In this document: piece after piece, positions 18,425 through 25,950 of the stretch
Position numbering within the stretch: position 1 is the stretch's first letter
Layout: every line of letters begins with the position of its first letter
Assembly (NCBI GenBank): GCA_049325275.1
Contig: JBMOLU010000001.1
Span: forward strand, 248,001 to 312,000
Direction of reading: 5' to 3'
Length of the DNA: 64,000 nucleotides
From: CAIQJJ01 sp049325275
GTDB taxonomy: Bacteria > Chloroflexota > Anaerolineae > Anaerolineales > UBA4823
Position numbers and translations under genes: made by a program
The notes under the pieces: model-generated
What the model was told of the DNA's origin: nothing
Database searches by the model: none
What the model saw: the letters and a program-made list of their open reading frames with translations, nothing else

Positions 18425-18443
18425 GGCGTCTCCGCCTTTGGCA
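18425..18443. terminator. Short hairpin between the VTC-like and DUF4956 genes
   Basis: AAGGCG-tctc-CGCCTT just upstream of the DUF4956 ribosome site. It could attenuate transcription between the two minus-strand genes; there is no clear T tract. Confidence 0.3.
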
Positions 18444-18464
18444 GGAAAGGTCCCAGATTTGGGT

Positions 18465-18517
18465 CTTCCGGGTTTAGCGTGAAGAGTTCCCTTTCCCGGC
18501 GAAGCCGGGAGAGCCAC
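18465..18517. repeat. 50-bp interspersed hairpin repeat, copy 2
   Basis: Matches 17449-17500. Contains CCCGGC-gaa-GCCGGG. It starts five bases after the stop of the VTC-like gene (minus strand), so here it may double as a terminator. Confidence 0.75.
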
Positions 18518-18521
18518 AAAT

Positions 18522-19358
18522 TTAGCGGGACGCTGCGATCTTTTCGACCCACAAAGCCTTCGGCTTGATGGCATTTTTCTTCACGCCATCATAGAGCAGA
18601 GAAACGCCCATGCAATACTTGCTGAATCCGCGTGGGCGCAGCCTTTGCGCCCGCATTTGCGCCAGGAAAGGAGAATCCTGGCCGGAAGCGTCCATTTTTA
18701 CCTCGGCAATGGCCACACCATTCAACCGTGCGGTTCTTTGCTCGGTGTGAAAGGCTATGTCCAGGTCCAGCGTTACGCGTTCGCAGTACTGTTTGCTCAC
18801 CAGGGTGATGCGGGTAAACGTATTCCACAGCTTGGCTTCCAGCGTACCGCCATCCAGCGGAAAAACACGGTGCAGCCAGCGCCCGGAGTCGGCGGTGATT
18901 TGCATGACTGGTTGGTCGGTGCGGATGCGGTCTTTGATGGTGCGGCCCTTGCGGGTTTTGTGCTTCACTTCCAGAAAAGACAGGCTCGAATCGATATACT
19001 CGCGGCTGCGCACCTTGTAGCGTTCGGCGCGTCCGTTGACGTGGGCGTGATAGAGGGCAAAGTCGGCGGTATCGAAGTACAACGTGCGGTAGTGGCTGAG
19101 GCGCTGCCCATGGATGGAGAGCATCCGGTAGTCGGGCCGGAGCGTTGCCAGGGCCTTCAGCAACTGCTCGACAGACATGACGAACTTGGTATCGGTGCGG
19201 TCGAGCAGCGCCACGGCGTCCATCTGTTGCAGGCTGATGGGTCCGTAGCCAGCGGTGACGCTTTCCAGTGCGCCGGCCGTGCTGTTCCAGGCGGGCAGCA
19301 GCCAGGGTTGCAACCGTGGCCGGGTAAGCAGGTGGGAATAGGCTGTGATTGTGTTCAC
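18522..19358 (-). CDS. VTC-domain polyphosphate-polymerase-like protein
   Basis: A 278-aa soluble protein of the VTC family (triphosphate-tunnel fold), related to the catalytic domain of yeast Vtc4, which makes polyphosphate from ATP. Seen motifs: LLDRTDTKFVMS near the start, a central RYKVRSREY basic strand, the acidic/basic SFLEVKHKTRKGRTIKDRI strand, and ITLVSKQYCERVTLDLDI, all typical of the tunnel wall with alternating Lys/Arg and Glu. Start GTG at 19358 with GGAG seven bases upstream. It is followed 120 bases later by DUF4956 and preceded by a Cthe_2159-type lipoprotein gene, a known kind of gene set. The true product in bacteria of this type is not established. Confidence 0.82.
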   Translation of the reverse strand: MNTITAYSHLLTRPRLQPWLLPAWNSTAGALESVTAGYGPISLQQMDAVALLDRTDTKFVMSVEQLLKALATLRPDYRMLSIHGQRLSHYRTLYFDTADFALYHAHVNGRAERYKVRSREYIDSSLSFLEVKHKTRKGRTIKDRIRTDQPVMQITADSGRWLHRVFPLDGGTLEAKLWNTFTRITLVSKQYCERVTLDLDIAFHTEQRTARLNGVAIAEVKMDASGQDSPFLAQMRAQRLRPRGFSKYCMGVSLLYDGVKKNAIKPKALWVEKIAASR

Positions 19359-19488
19359 TCTTTGTCTCCAGGTTGTATCTGAGTGTTCTAATCATAGCCT
19401 GGGAGTGCCTTGAAGTGGTTTATTTTTTGTATACCCAGCGGTAGCGCCCTGCACAGCTTTATGGCAAAACAGGCACGTTCGCCTGCCG

Positions 19489-19537
19489 TTTAGATAACAC
19501 CTCCCGAATTTAATATTCGGGAGGTGTTATGTCTAAA
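19489..19537. repeat. Long perfect hairpin (15-bp arms)
   Basis: TAACACCTCCCGAAT at 19495-19509 and its exact complement at 19515-19529, extended by TTTAGA/TCTAAA outside. The right arm contains GGGAGGTGTTATG, which looks like a ribosome site and ATG, but the frame stops after three codons. It could be a terminator or the end of a small mobile element; it sits directly before a gene remnant. Confidence 0.6.
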
Positions 19538-19550
19538 TGACGCCGGTTGA

Positions 19551-19706
19551 AACCGGCTACGACGTGTGCGGCAACTCAACACCGTCACCCTGCTCGATTC
19601 GTGCGCCAGCATTACGGTACGGGGCAACAACAATATCGTTTACGGGCAACCGGGCGTGCCGGCGATCACGAACACCGGAAACAACAACACGATCTTGCAG
19701 CGGTAG
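19551..19706 (+). pseudogene. Remnant of a DUF3060-like repeat protein
   Basis: The frame from 19551 to the TAG at 19704-19706 encodes QLNTVTLLDSCASITVRG, NNNIVYGQPGVPAITNTG and NNNTILQR. The N-N-N-x-V/I repeats and DSC-ITVRG core resemble the end of DUF3060 domains of exported bacterial proteins. There is no ATG and a stop at 19548 cuts the frame upstream, so only the last 50 residues of a gene remain. It is probably a decayed fragment rather than a small gene. Confidence 0.5.
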
Positions 19707-19757
19707 CGTTTGCGTGGCAGGCTACAAGCGGCTTGAAAAATCGTTTCATCTCATTTT

Positions 19758-21644
19758 TTATGGCCGGCGGCCTCCCCACCCGCCGCCACCGCCGCCGATC
19801 TGGGTAACTATTTCACTAATCGTAAAGTTTTCGTATGGGGTACCGCCGGTGTAACCGCCATCCTGGTACAGCCCATCGATAGGCGTGCCGCCGGCGCTGC
19901 CACCGGTCGAAATCGTGTATGTTCCGCCTTTGATTAATTCTGGTGAGGAAAAAACCAGCGATTGATAGGTCTTGGTTGGTGCAAAGGTCAAAACATCTTC
20001 CCCGGCGCCGTTTTGGATATGAACCAGCGTGCCGGCCGGGAGCGTGGACGCAAAGTACACCAGGGTAGAATACTGGTCGGAGGCCGCGCCCGGCGCCTGC
20101 GCCATGCCTGCGCTGCCGGTTGCGACGAAGAAACCGCCGCTGATATTGAATCCGGCATCGTAGTCGAGGGCGCCGTTCATCTGCTCGGTGGGACCGTTGA
20201 CCAGGACGACGCCGTCGGTCATCAGGATGGCGCCGTTGACGTCGATTCCATCACCGGTTGCATCAACTACGATGTAGCCGCCGTTGATGTACAGATAGGA
20301 AGCGCCCGTGTAGGCCATAGCATCTTGATTGGCGTTCATGCCGCCCGGACCACCGCCCATCCGGCCGCCAGGCCCCATCATCCCCGATCCATCCATCCCG
20401 CCGGCGACATTGATGCCATCATCGCTGGCGACGATATGCAGGTTGCCGGCGTTGAGGGTAATGACCATGCTTTCGATACCTTCGTACGACCGGGTGATCT
20501 GCATCTCACCGCCGTTGATCGTCAAGGTCGCATCGGCGTGCAGGCCATCGTCACCCGAAGCGATAGTGAAAGATCCACCGTTGAGGGTGATGTGGTTATT
20601 GGAATGCAAGGCATCGTCGGCGGCATCGATCGTAAAGACGCCCCCATCGATGGTGACATTGGCCAGTCCCTTGATGCCTTTGGCCGAGGTGGTTTCGTCT
20701 ACATGGTTGGCGCTGCCGCCGCCGGCGGAAAGCGTGAAGGTTCCGCCGGCGATCAGCACGTCGGTCTGTGCGGCGAGGGCATCACCCCCCGCAGTGATAT
20801 GGAATGTGCCATCTTCGATGAGGATATAGCCGCTTTCGGCATCTTCCTCGTTGTCAGACTTCAACCCATCCCCCTGGGCGGTAACCGTTAGCGTGCCATC
20901 CTTTACCAACAGGTAGTCTTTGCCGCGTATGCCATCGTCGGCTGCGTCGACGGTAATCGTGCCGCCGGCAATCACCAGGCCGTCTTTGCTGGCAATGCCG
21001 TCGTTGTAGCTGGCGTTGACGGCCAGTGCGCCGGCACCGGTAATCGTCAGGTCGGCTTTGCTAAAGAGTGCGGCGTTGGGTTCATCTCCTTCGGGATTCT
21101 CAAAAACGTAAGTCTCGGCATCCGAGAGCGTGTTTTGCGTGCCGTCGGCCAGGACGAGCACCACCTTTTCGGCATCGAGCACGGCGAGCGGTGCGCCGGT
21201 GGTGTTGTGCAATGTGACCCCGCTCAGGATGAGGTAAACCGTTGCTTCGTCCTGGGTATCGACGGCGATCTGCCCGTCGGCAAGCGAACCGCTCAACCGG
21301 TAAACGCCGGCGGCCGTGATGGTAGCCGTGCGCCCATCGACCGTAATGCCGCTGCCGGCGGCCGTGATGGAATCGCCGTCCAAGACGATGGCAACCGCAG
21401 CCGAGGCGTCGAAGGCATCGTCTTTGGTGGCGTGCGTTTCGTCGTTCTCGGCGAGCGCTTCGGCGACGGATTCGGCGGCCGCGGCGGTGGGGAATGTGTC
21501 GCCGGCTATATCATCGGTGGTTGAAGTAGCGATGGAACTTTGCGCCTCGCCCGCCTGGGCCGTCGACCCGGCGACGTTCCGCGAACAGGCCGCCAGCGTT
21601 ACCAGAAGAACGAACGCCATGAACAATGCAAGTACCTTTTTCAT
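19758..21644 (-). CDS. Cthe_2159-type carbohydrate-binding beta-helix lipoprotein
   Basis: A 628-aa exported lipoprotein with signal KKVLALFMAFVLLVTLAAC and lipobox LAAC (Cys20). Residues about 90-500 are a run of short repeats with Asp/Gly turns (GTITVDAADDGIRGKDYLLV, ADDALHSNNHITLNGGSF, SGDDGLHADATLTINGG), the signature of the Cthe_2159 family of beta-helix polysaccharide-binding proteins with calcium-type Asp ladders. A Gly/Met-rich loop (GMMGPGGRMGGGPGGMNA) interrupts the repeats, and the C-terminus is Gly-rich. AGGAG seven bases before the ATG fixes the start. It precedes the VTC-like and DUF4956 genes on the same strand; such lipoproteins are often encoded beside these families. Confidence 0.82.
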   Translation of the reverse strand: MKKVLALFMAFVLLVTLAACSRNVAGSTAQAGEAQSSIATSTTDDIAGDTFPTAAAAESVAEALAENDETHATKDDAFDASAAVAIVLDGDSITAAGSGITVDGRTATITAAGVYRLSGSLADGQIAVDTQDEATVYLILSGVTLHNTTGAPLAVLDAEKVVLVLADGTQNTLSDAETYVFENPEGDEPNAALFSKADLTITGAGALAVNASYNDGIASKDGLVIAGGTITVDAADDGIRGKDYLLVKDGTLTVTAQGDGLKSDNEEDAESGYILIEDGTFHITAGGDALAAQTDVLIAGGTFTLSAGGGSANHVDETTSAKGIKGLANVTIDGGVFTIDAADDALHSNNHITLNGGSFTIASGDDGLHADATLTINGGEMQITRSYEGIESMVITLNAGNLHIVASDDGINVAGGMDGSGMMGPGGRMGGGPGGMNANQDAMAYTGASYLYINGGYIVVDATGDGIDVNGAILMTDGVVLVNGPTEQMNGALDYDAGFNISGGFFVATGSAGMAQAPGAASDQYSTLVYFASTLPAGTLVHIQNGAGEDVLTFAPTKTYQSLVFSSPELIKGGTYTISTGGSAGGTPIDGLYQDGGYTGGTPYENFTISEIVTQIGGGGGGWGGRRP

Positions 21645-22003
21645 CGTAAATCTCCTGTTTCATTTTTTTATGATTGTATGAAAAAGGAGGTTCGACCGGG
21701 TATAGATTTGGTATAGGAGCTACGTACACAAAGAAAATTGCCGAAACCATGCAGGTAATACATGATTTCGGCAGTGTTATTCCAGCCAACACCCCAAAGA
21801 AACCAGGTATTGGCATTATCGGCCCAAAACCTGGGGCAAGCCTGCGTTCAGAACGAGGGGATAGCCGGTCTCTGCGCCGTTCACGGTCTCTTTTACCGTT
21901 GTAGGCACAGGGACTCACGCATCACGTTTTCCCCATCACGCCAACCAGACGATCGGCCGTATAACCGAGTAATGGTGAAGCGATAAAACATCAGCGCCAG
22001 AGG
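21645..22003. other. Intergenic region with one strong hairpin
   Basis: About 360 bases without a supported gene. The only clear signal is the hairpin at 21739-21773. The end near 21660 carries the ribosome site of the lipoprotein gene. Confidence 0.5.
21739..21773 (-). terminator. Candidate terminator downstream of the HNH gene
   Basis: TGCCGAAACCATG and CATGATTTCGGCA pair with one mismatch around a nine-base loop. Read on the minus strand the stem is followed by ATTTTCTTT. It lies 230 bases past the HNH stop. Confidence 0.5.
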
Positions 22004-22507
22004 CTACCATCCATTAATGAAAGGCTGCCACTCCTCATTTTCCTTGAGGTGGCGGGAGAAGATATAGTCTGCGGTGGCCGGTGGGGCCGCGGGAGGGCGC
22101 AGCAGGTGCATCTGCGCTTGTTCGACCGTGCGTCCCCCTTTGCGATGGTTACAGTGTGGGCAGGCAGCCACCAGGTTGTCCCAGGAATGCGGCCCACCCA
22201 GGTGACGCGGGATGACATGGTCGATCGTCAAGACGGCAGTTTGCTGGCCGCAGTACTGGCAGGTGTAATTGTCCCGGCGCATGACTTCACGCTTATTCAG
22301 CTTCACGCGCGGGCGCGGACGCTTGACCATCCTCATCAAACGGATAATGGATGGGCGCGGGAAGGATTGCGATACTGTTTTGATCACGCCGCGGCCGTTC
22401 AGAACCAGGCTGGCTTTTTCGTTCAAAATGAGGTTCACGGCGCGGCGCGTATCGCATACATTGATCGGTTCGAAATTGGCGTTGAGCACCAACACCGGCG
22501 CATGCAT
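22004..22507 (-). CDS. HNH endonuclease
   Basis: A 167-aa nuclease of the HNH/McrA type common in Chloroflexota and cyanobacteria. The N-terminal part (VLVLNANFEPINVCDTRRAV) is characteristic of this short family. The HNH core has paired zinc cysteines (CQYCGQ and CPHCNHRKG) around TIDHVIPRHLGGPHSWDNLV. The ATG at 22507 has GGAGACAGTT upstream, and an extended -10 (TGC-TATAAT) lies at 22554-22559 on the minus strand. Target DNA unknown; no phage genes or intein surround it, so it is probably a resident enzyme. Confidence 0.88.
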   Translation of the reverse strand: MHAPVLVLNANFEPINVCDTRRAVNLILNEKASLVLNGRGVIKTVSQSFPRPSIIRLMRMVKRPRPRVKLNKREVMRRDNYTCQYCGQQTAVLTIDHVIPRHLGGPHSWDNLVAACPHCNHRKGGRTVEQAQMHLLRPPAAPPATADYIFSRHLKENEEWQPFINGW

Positions 22508-22553
22508 AACTGTCTCCGTGAACGGCCATCGGCCCGGCAAAATTGCTGGGCGA

Positions 22554-22562
22554 ATTATAGCA
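22554..22562 (-). promoter_or_regulatory. Extended -10 of the HNH gene
   Basis: On the minus strand TGC precedes TATAAT (22559 down to 22554). No good -35 is seen. It is divergent from the TetR promoter 45 bases away. Confidence 0.55.
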
Positions 22563-22602
22563 CGCCATCCCCCTGCGCCGAATAAAAACGGCCCGAAGAT
22601 CC

Positions 22603-22649
22603 TTGACAAATCACAACCAATGGCTTATAACCGAACTATCGTTCGGTTA
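22603..22649 (+). promoter_or_regulatory. tetR promoter with overlapping palindromic operator
   Basis: TTGACA at 22603-22608, 17-base spacer, TATAAC at 22626-22631. A perfect palindrome, TAACCGAAC-tatc-GTTCGGTTA (22628-22649), covers the -10 and the expected transcription start near 22638. This is where a TetR protein would block its own promoter. Confidence 0.82.
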
Positions 22650-22685
22650 CCCGAAGCGCCCCGGCGCATTTTTTATCGCCCGAAA

Positions 22686-22703
22686 ACCGAATAAGAATTC
22701 GGT
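22686..22703 (+). promoter_or_regulatory. Second TetR-type half-site palindrome
   Basis: ACCGAAT-aaga-ATTCGGT, with the same ACCGAA half-site and four-base spacing as the operator at 22628-22649, placed between the promoter and the ribosome site. Probably a second operator. Confidence 0.65.
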
Positions 22704-22716
22704 AAAAGGAGTTTCG

Positions 22717-23313
22717 ATGTCTCCACGGCCAGACGTCAGCGGCGAGCGCCGCCCACAAATCATCGATGCGGCCATCCGGGTTTTTTCCCGCAACGGATAC
22801 CGCAAAACCACGATGCCACAGATTGCACGAGAAGCGCGGCTGAGCGTTGGCGGGGTGTACTGGTACTTCAAGAACAAGGAGGAGATCATCGGAGCAATTC
22901 TCACACAACTCTTTCAAACCGATATGCAGGCCATGGAAATCCTACTCAACACCGATTTGCCGGCCGGCCAGCGCATTCGCCAGTTCAGCGACGAATACGT
23001 CGAAGCCTACGCTCACTACGCCTGGCTGAACAAAGTAGGCATCGAGTTTTACAGTGACGCCTCACATGATGAAGCCGTACGCCATTCCATACAAAAATAT
23101 CTCACCCAATACCGCCAAGCGCTGGCAGCCCTGATCGCGCAAGGTATTCAACGCGGTGAGTTCAAACCCGTCGATGCAAACGATGCAGCCAACGTCGTCC
23201 TCGGCCTGGACGAGGGCCTCTCCCTGCTGGCTGTGGCCGATCCTCAGGGTGTGGATTGGTCTCGGTCTTTCCGGATTGGGATCGAATTGCTGTTGACCGG
23301 GATCGAAAGGTAG
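22717..23313 (+). CDS. TetR/AcrR-family repressor
   Basis: A 198-aa regulator. Residues 10-57 are a TetR helix-turn-helix domain (IIDAAIRVFSRNGYRKTTMP, ARLSVGGVYWYFKNKEEII). The C-terminal ligand domain is helical and not diagnostic. ATG at 22717 follows AAAGGAG by five bases; an upstream in-frame extension would cross the promoter and operator. The next gene, a DUF418 membrane protein, begins 10 bases after the stop, so the repressor probably controls it together with itself through the palindromes upstream. Confidence 0.92.
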   Translation: MSPRPDVSGERRPQIIDAAIRVFSRNGYRKTTMPQIAREARLSVGGVYWYFKNKEEIIGAILTQLFQTDMQAMEILLNTDLPAGQRIRQFSDEYVEAYAHYAWLNKVGIEFYSDASHDEAVRHSIQKYLTQYRQALAALIAQGIQRGEFKPVDANDAANVVLGLDEGLSLLAVADPQGVDWSRSFRIGIELLLTGIER

Positions 23314-23323
23314 TCATAAGCAG

Positions 23324-24502
23324 ATGGACACAAAAGTCTCCCTCACCATGCAACCCGTTTCACAAAACGAACGCATCCAGATACTGGATATTCTGCGTGG
23401 ATTTGCCATCTTCGGCATCCTGGTCGTCAACATTCTCGGCTTTGCAAGCCCACGCTGGCTGCCGGGTTATCCCGTTTCCGAAGGTCAACCGTGGTACGAC
23501 ACCCTGGCGAGCTATCTGGTCATCTTCCTCGCCGAGGGGAAGTTCTACAGCACGTTTTCTTTTTTGTTTGGGCTGGGGTTTTCCGTGCAGTTGGCGCGCG
23601 CCGAAGCCCGGGGCACGGACATCCGCTCTTTTTATCCGCGCCGTTTGTGGGTGTTGTTTGGCATCGGCATCCTGCACGCATTGCTGTTTTGGACGGGCGA
23701 CATTTTACGGGTCTATGCGCTGCTTGGGTTTGCCTTGCTGGCCTTCCGTACACGGGCGAACCGGACGCTGCTCGTGTGGACGGGCGCCTTTTTTACGGTG
23801 TCTCTGCTGATCTTGACCCTGATGGGCGGCCCAGGCGCGAGCAGCGAGGCAATTCCGGGTATCGACCTTCTCGCAATAGCCCGTGAAACCTACACCCGTT
23901 CGTCGATCCTGTCCGTATTGATCTTTCAGGCAATCGAGCTGCCGTTTTCGTTTTTGTTGATCCTGCTTGGGCAAGGCCCCAGCGTGATGGCGCTCTTCCT
24001 GCTCGGGCTTCTGGCAGGACGGCAAAGACTGTTCAACGATATCGAGAAGAACCACCGTGCGTTCAAACGCCTGTTATGGGTGGGGCTGCTGCTGGGGGTC
24101 GCCGGGCACAGCCTTTTCCTCTTGACCGAGAACGGATTCCTGCTCAGCCTGGGCTTCACCGTGGGTGCACCGGCACTGGCTGCGTTTTACGTCAGCGGAC
24201 TTTCGCTGCTTTCGCAGCCCGACTGGGGCCGGCGGCTGCTTGCGCCGTTGGCCAACGTCGGGCGTATGGCCTTGAGCAATTACGTTTTGCAATCGATCGT
24301 TTGCTCTCTGATTTTCAACGGGTATGGCCTGGGGCTGTATGAAAAAGTCGGCGATGCCGGTTTACTGGGCATCGCCATCACCATTTACCTCGTCCAGATT
24401 CCCTTGAGCGCCTGGTGGTTGCAGCGCTTTTATTTTGGCCCGCTGGAGTGGCTCTGGCGCTCGCTTACCTATGGAAAGCGCCAGCCGTTCCGCCGGGACT
24501 AA
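23324..24502 (+). CDS. DUF418 (YeiB-like) membrane protein
   Basis: A 392-aa membrane protein with about ten hydrophobic segments. It begins with the family signature RIQILDILRGFAIFGILVVN and ends with the DUF418 region (GRMALSNYVLQSIVCSLIF, GYGLGLYEKVG, PLEWLWRSLTYGKRQPF). DUF418/YeiB proteins are related to acyltransferase-3 membrane folds; their substrates are mostly unknown. Ten bases separate it from tetR, with a weak ribosome site. Repression by the TetR protein suggests export or modification of a small molecule sensed by it. Confidence 0.88.
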   Translation: MDTKVSLTMQPVSQNERIQILDILRGFAIFGILVVNILGFASPRWLPGYPVSEGQPWYDTLASYLVIFLAEGKFYSTFSFLFGLGFSVQLARAEARGTDIRSFYPRRLWVLFGIGILHALLFWTGDILRVYALLGFALLAFRTRANRTLLVWTGAFFTVSLLILTLMGGPGASSEAIPGIDLLAIARETYTRSSILSVLIFQAIELPFSFLLILLGQGPSVMALFLLGLLAGRQRLFNDIEKNHRAFKRLLWVGLLLGVAGHSLFLLTENGFLLSLGFTVGAPALAAFYVSGLSLLSQPDWGRRLLAPLANVGRMALSNYVLQSIVCSLIFNGYGLGLYEKVGDAGLLGIAITIYLVQIPLSAWWLQRFYFGPLEWLWRSLTYGKRQPFRRD

Positions 24503-24546
24503 AGACAGGCACTCTGGCCATCGCCCGCCGCGCAGCTATCTGAGAG

Positions 24547-24634
24547 ACTGTCTGAAAAGTGCCCCTGGCAGATGCGCCGCACTTCCACCAGGGAGATAAC
24601 GCCCCTTTTTCGTGGGCAAAGTGCGTCGCACCTT
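24547..24634. repeat. ~105-bp inverted-repeat element, copy
   Basis: CTGTCTGAAAAGTGCCCCTG, GCAGATGCGCCGCACTTCCA and GGGCAAAGTGCGTCGCACC line up with the reverse complement of the copy at 44153-44262. It lies between the DUF418 and flavoprotein genes, which converge here. Confidence 0.65.
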
Positions 24635-24681
24635 ATTCGAAGCACGTGCACTGGCCGGCAAACCACCGAAGTATCTCTCGG

Positions 24682-25668
24682 CTACTTCGACCAATCCACC
24701 GCCATCTGCTTGCGCCCGCGCAGCGCTTTTTCGGCGGCAATACCGGCGATTGCGCCTTCGGCGGCGGCGATCACCGCCTGCTTGACGTGATCGCACAAGA
24801 CATCCCCCACGGCGAAAACACCCGGGATGGCCGTCTGGTGCTCACGGTCAACGACCAGGCAGCCGTTTGCACTGATTTCGAGCTGCCCTTGCAGAAAGTC
24901 GGTAACCGGTTTGCCACCTTGCAAGTAAATAAAAGCGCCACGCACGGCAAGCACCTGCTCCGGCTGGCCGCGCTGGGCGTAACGTACGCCTTCGACCCGT
25001 TCGGCACCGAGGATTTCGCGCACGCTGGCCCCTTTATAGAGCTGCACTTTGGGGTTATTGACCAGTTCGTCGATCAGGTGCTGCGGGGCCTTTAGTTCGG
25101 GTGTGGGGGAAAGGAAGTGAACCCGGCCGGCAAATTTCGTCAGGAAGAGGCCTTCTTCGATGGCTTCATCGCTGTTTCCGGCCACGACGACTTCCTGATC
25201 GCGGAAGAAGGCCCCGTCGCAGGTGGCACAGTAGGAGACCCCGTGGCCGAGCAGTTCGTCTTCACCTTTCACGCGCGTGCCGCGCCCCATCGAGCCGGTT
25301 GCAACGATCACGACACGCGCCGTATAGGCGCCGCTGTTGCCGAAGACGGTTTTTTCCGCCGCGCCCAAATCGGCCCCAATCACCTTGTCGGCGATGAATT
25401 GGGCGCCAAAAGAACGCGCCTGGTGGCGCATACGCTCTAGCAGCTCGGCACCGCTAATTTCGTCGGGGATACCGGGGTAGTTTGCGATTTTTCCGGTGAT
25501 ACCCAGCGCGCCGGTCGTCAGGCCTTTGTCGATCACCAACGTTTTCAGCCCGGCACGTGAGGTGTAGATCGCCGCCGTCACGCCGGCCGGCCCACCACCA
25601 ACGATCAAGACGTCGTAAGGGGTTGTATCTGTAGAATCTGCCGCTTGTAACTGCAATCCGAAATCCAT
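24682..25668 (-). CDS. Thioredoxin-reductase-like FAD-dependent oxidoreductase
   Basis: A 328-aa flavoprotein. FAD site VLIVGGGPAGVTAAIYTSRAG at about 20-40, redox pair Cys147/Cys150 in YCATCDGAFF, and the closing FAD motif GVFAVGDV. These are the marks of low-molecular-weight thioredoxin reductase. The pyridine-nucleotide loop reads VVVAGNSDEAIEEG rather than the usual GGGDSA-type glycine-rich loop, and no classic HRR-type NADPH motif is evident, so the electron donor may not be NADPH; ferredoxin- or flavin-driven variants are known. AGGAG sits six bases before the ATG. No thioredoxin gene lies nearby. Confidence 0.85.
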   Translation of the reverse strand: MDFGLQLQAADSTDTTPYDVLIVGGGPAGVTAAIYTSRAGLKTLVIDKGLTTGALGITGKIANYPGIPDEISGAELLERMRHQARSFGAQFIADKVIGADLGAAEKTVFGNSGAYTARVVIVATGSMGRGTRVKGEDELLGHGVSYCATCDGAFFRDQEVVVAGNSDEAIEEGLFLTKFAGRVHFLSPTPELKAPQHLIDELVNNPKVQLYKGASVREILGAERVEGVRYAQRGQPEQVLAVRGAFIYLQGGKPVTDFLQGQLEISANGCLVVDREHQTAIPGVFAVGDVLCDHVKQAVIAAAEGAIAGIAAEKALRGRKQMAVDWSK

Positions 25669-25950
25669 GGTTGACTCCTATGACTCTGTTTTTGGACTTT
25701 CCTGACCCGACCAAGCGGAATGGCCCTTGCCCAGCCCTTGACTGCGTACTTGTGCACCGTGTTTTTTCTGCCCTGAGCGTGTGGGAGGCATGACCCTGAT
25801 GGGAACGCTCGAGGTTCGCGTGGACTACGGAACTGTTTTTTCACAAGCGAACGCGGCTCAACCGCCTGTGGCAGAAACGCCCTTTCATAAAGTTTAGATG
25901 CCAGTGGGCGGCAAAGGTTGCAGATTCTCCGTTTGAACTTTATAAGAATA

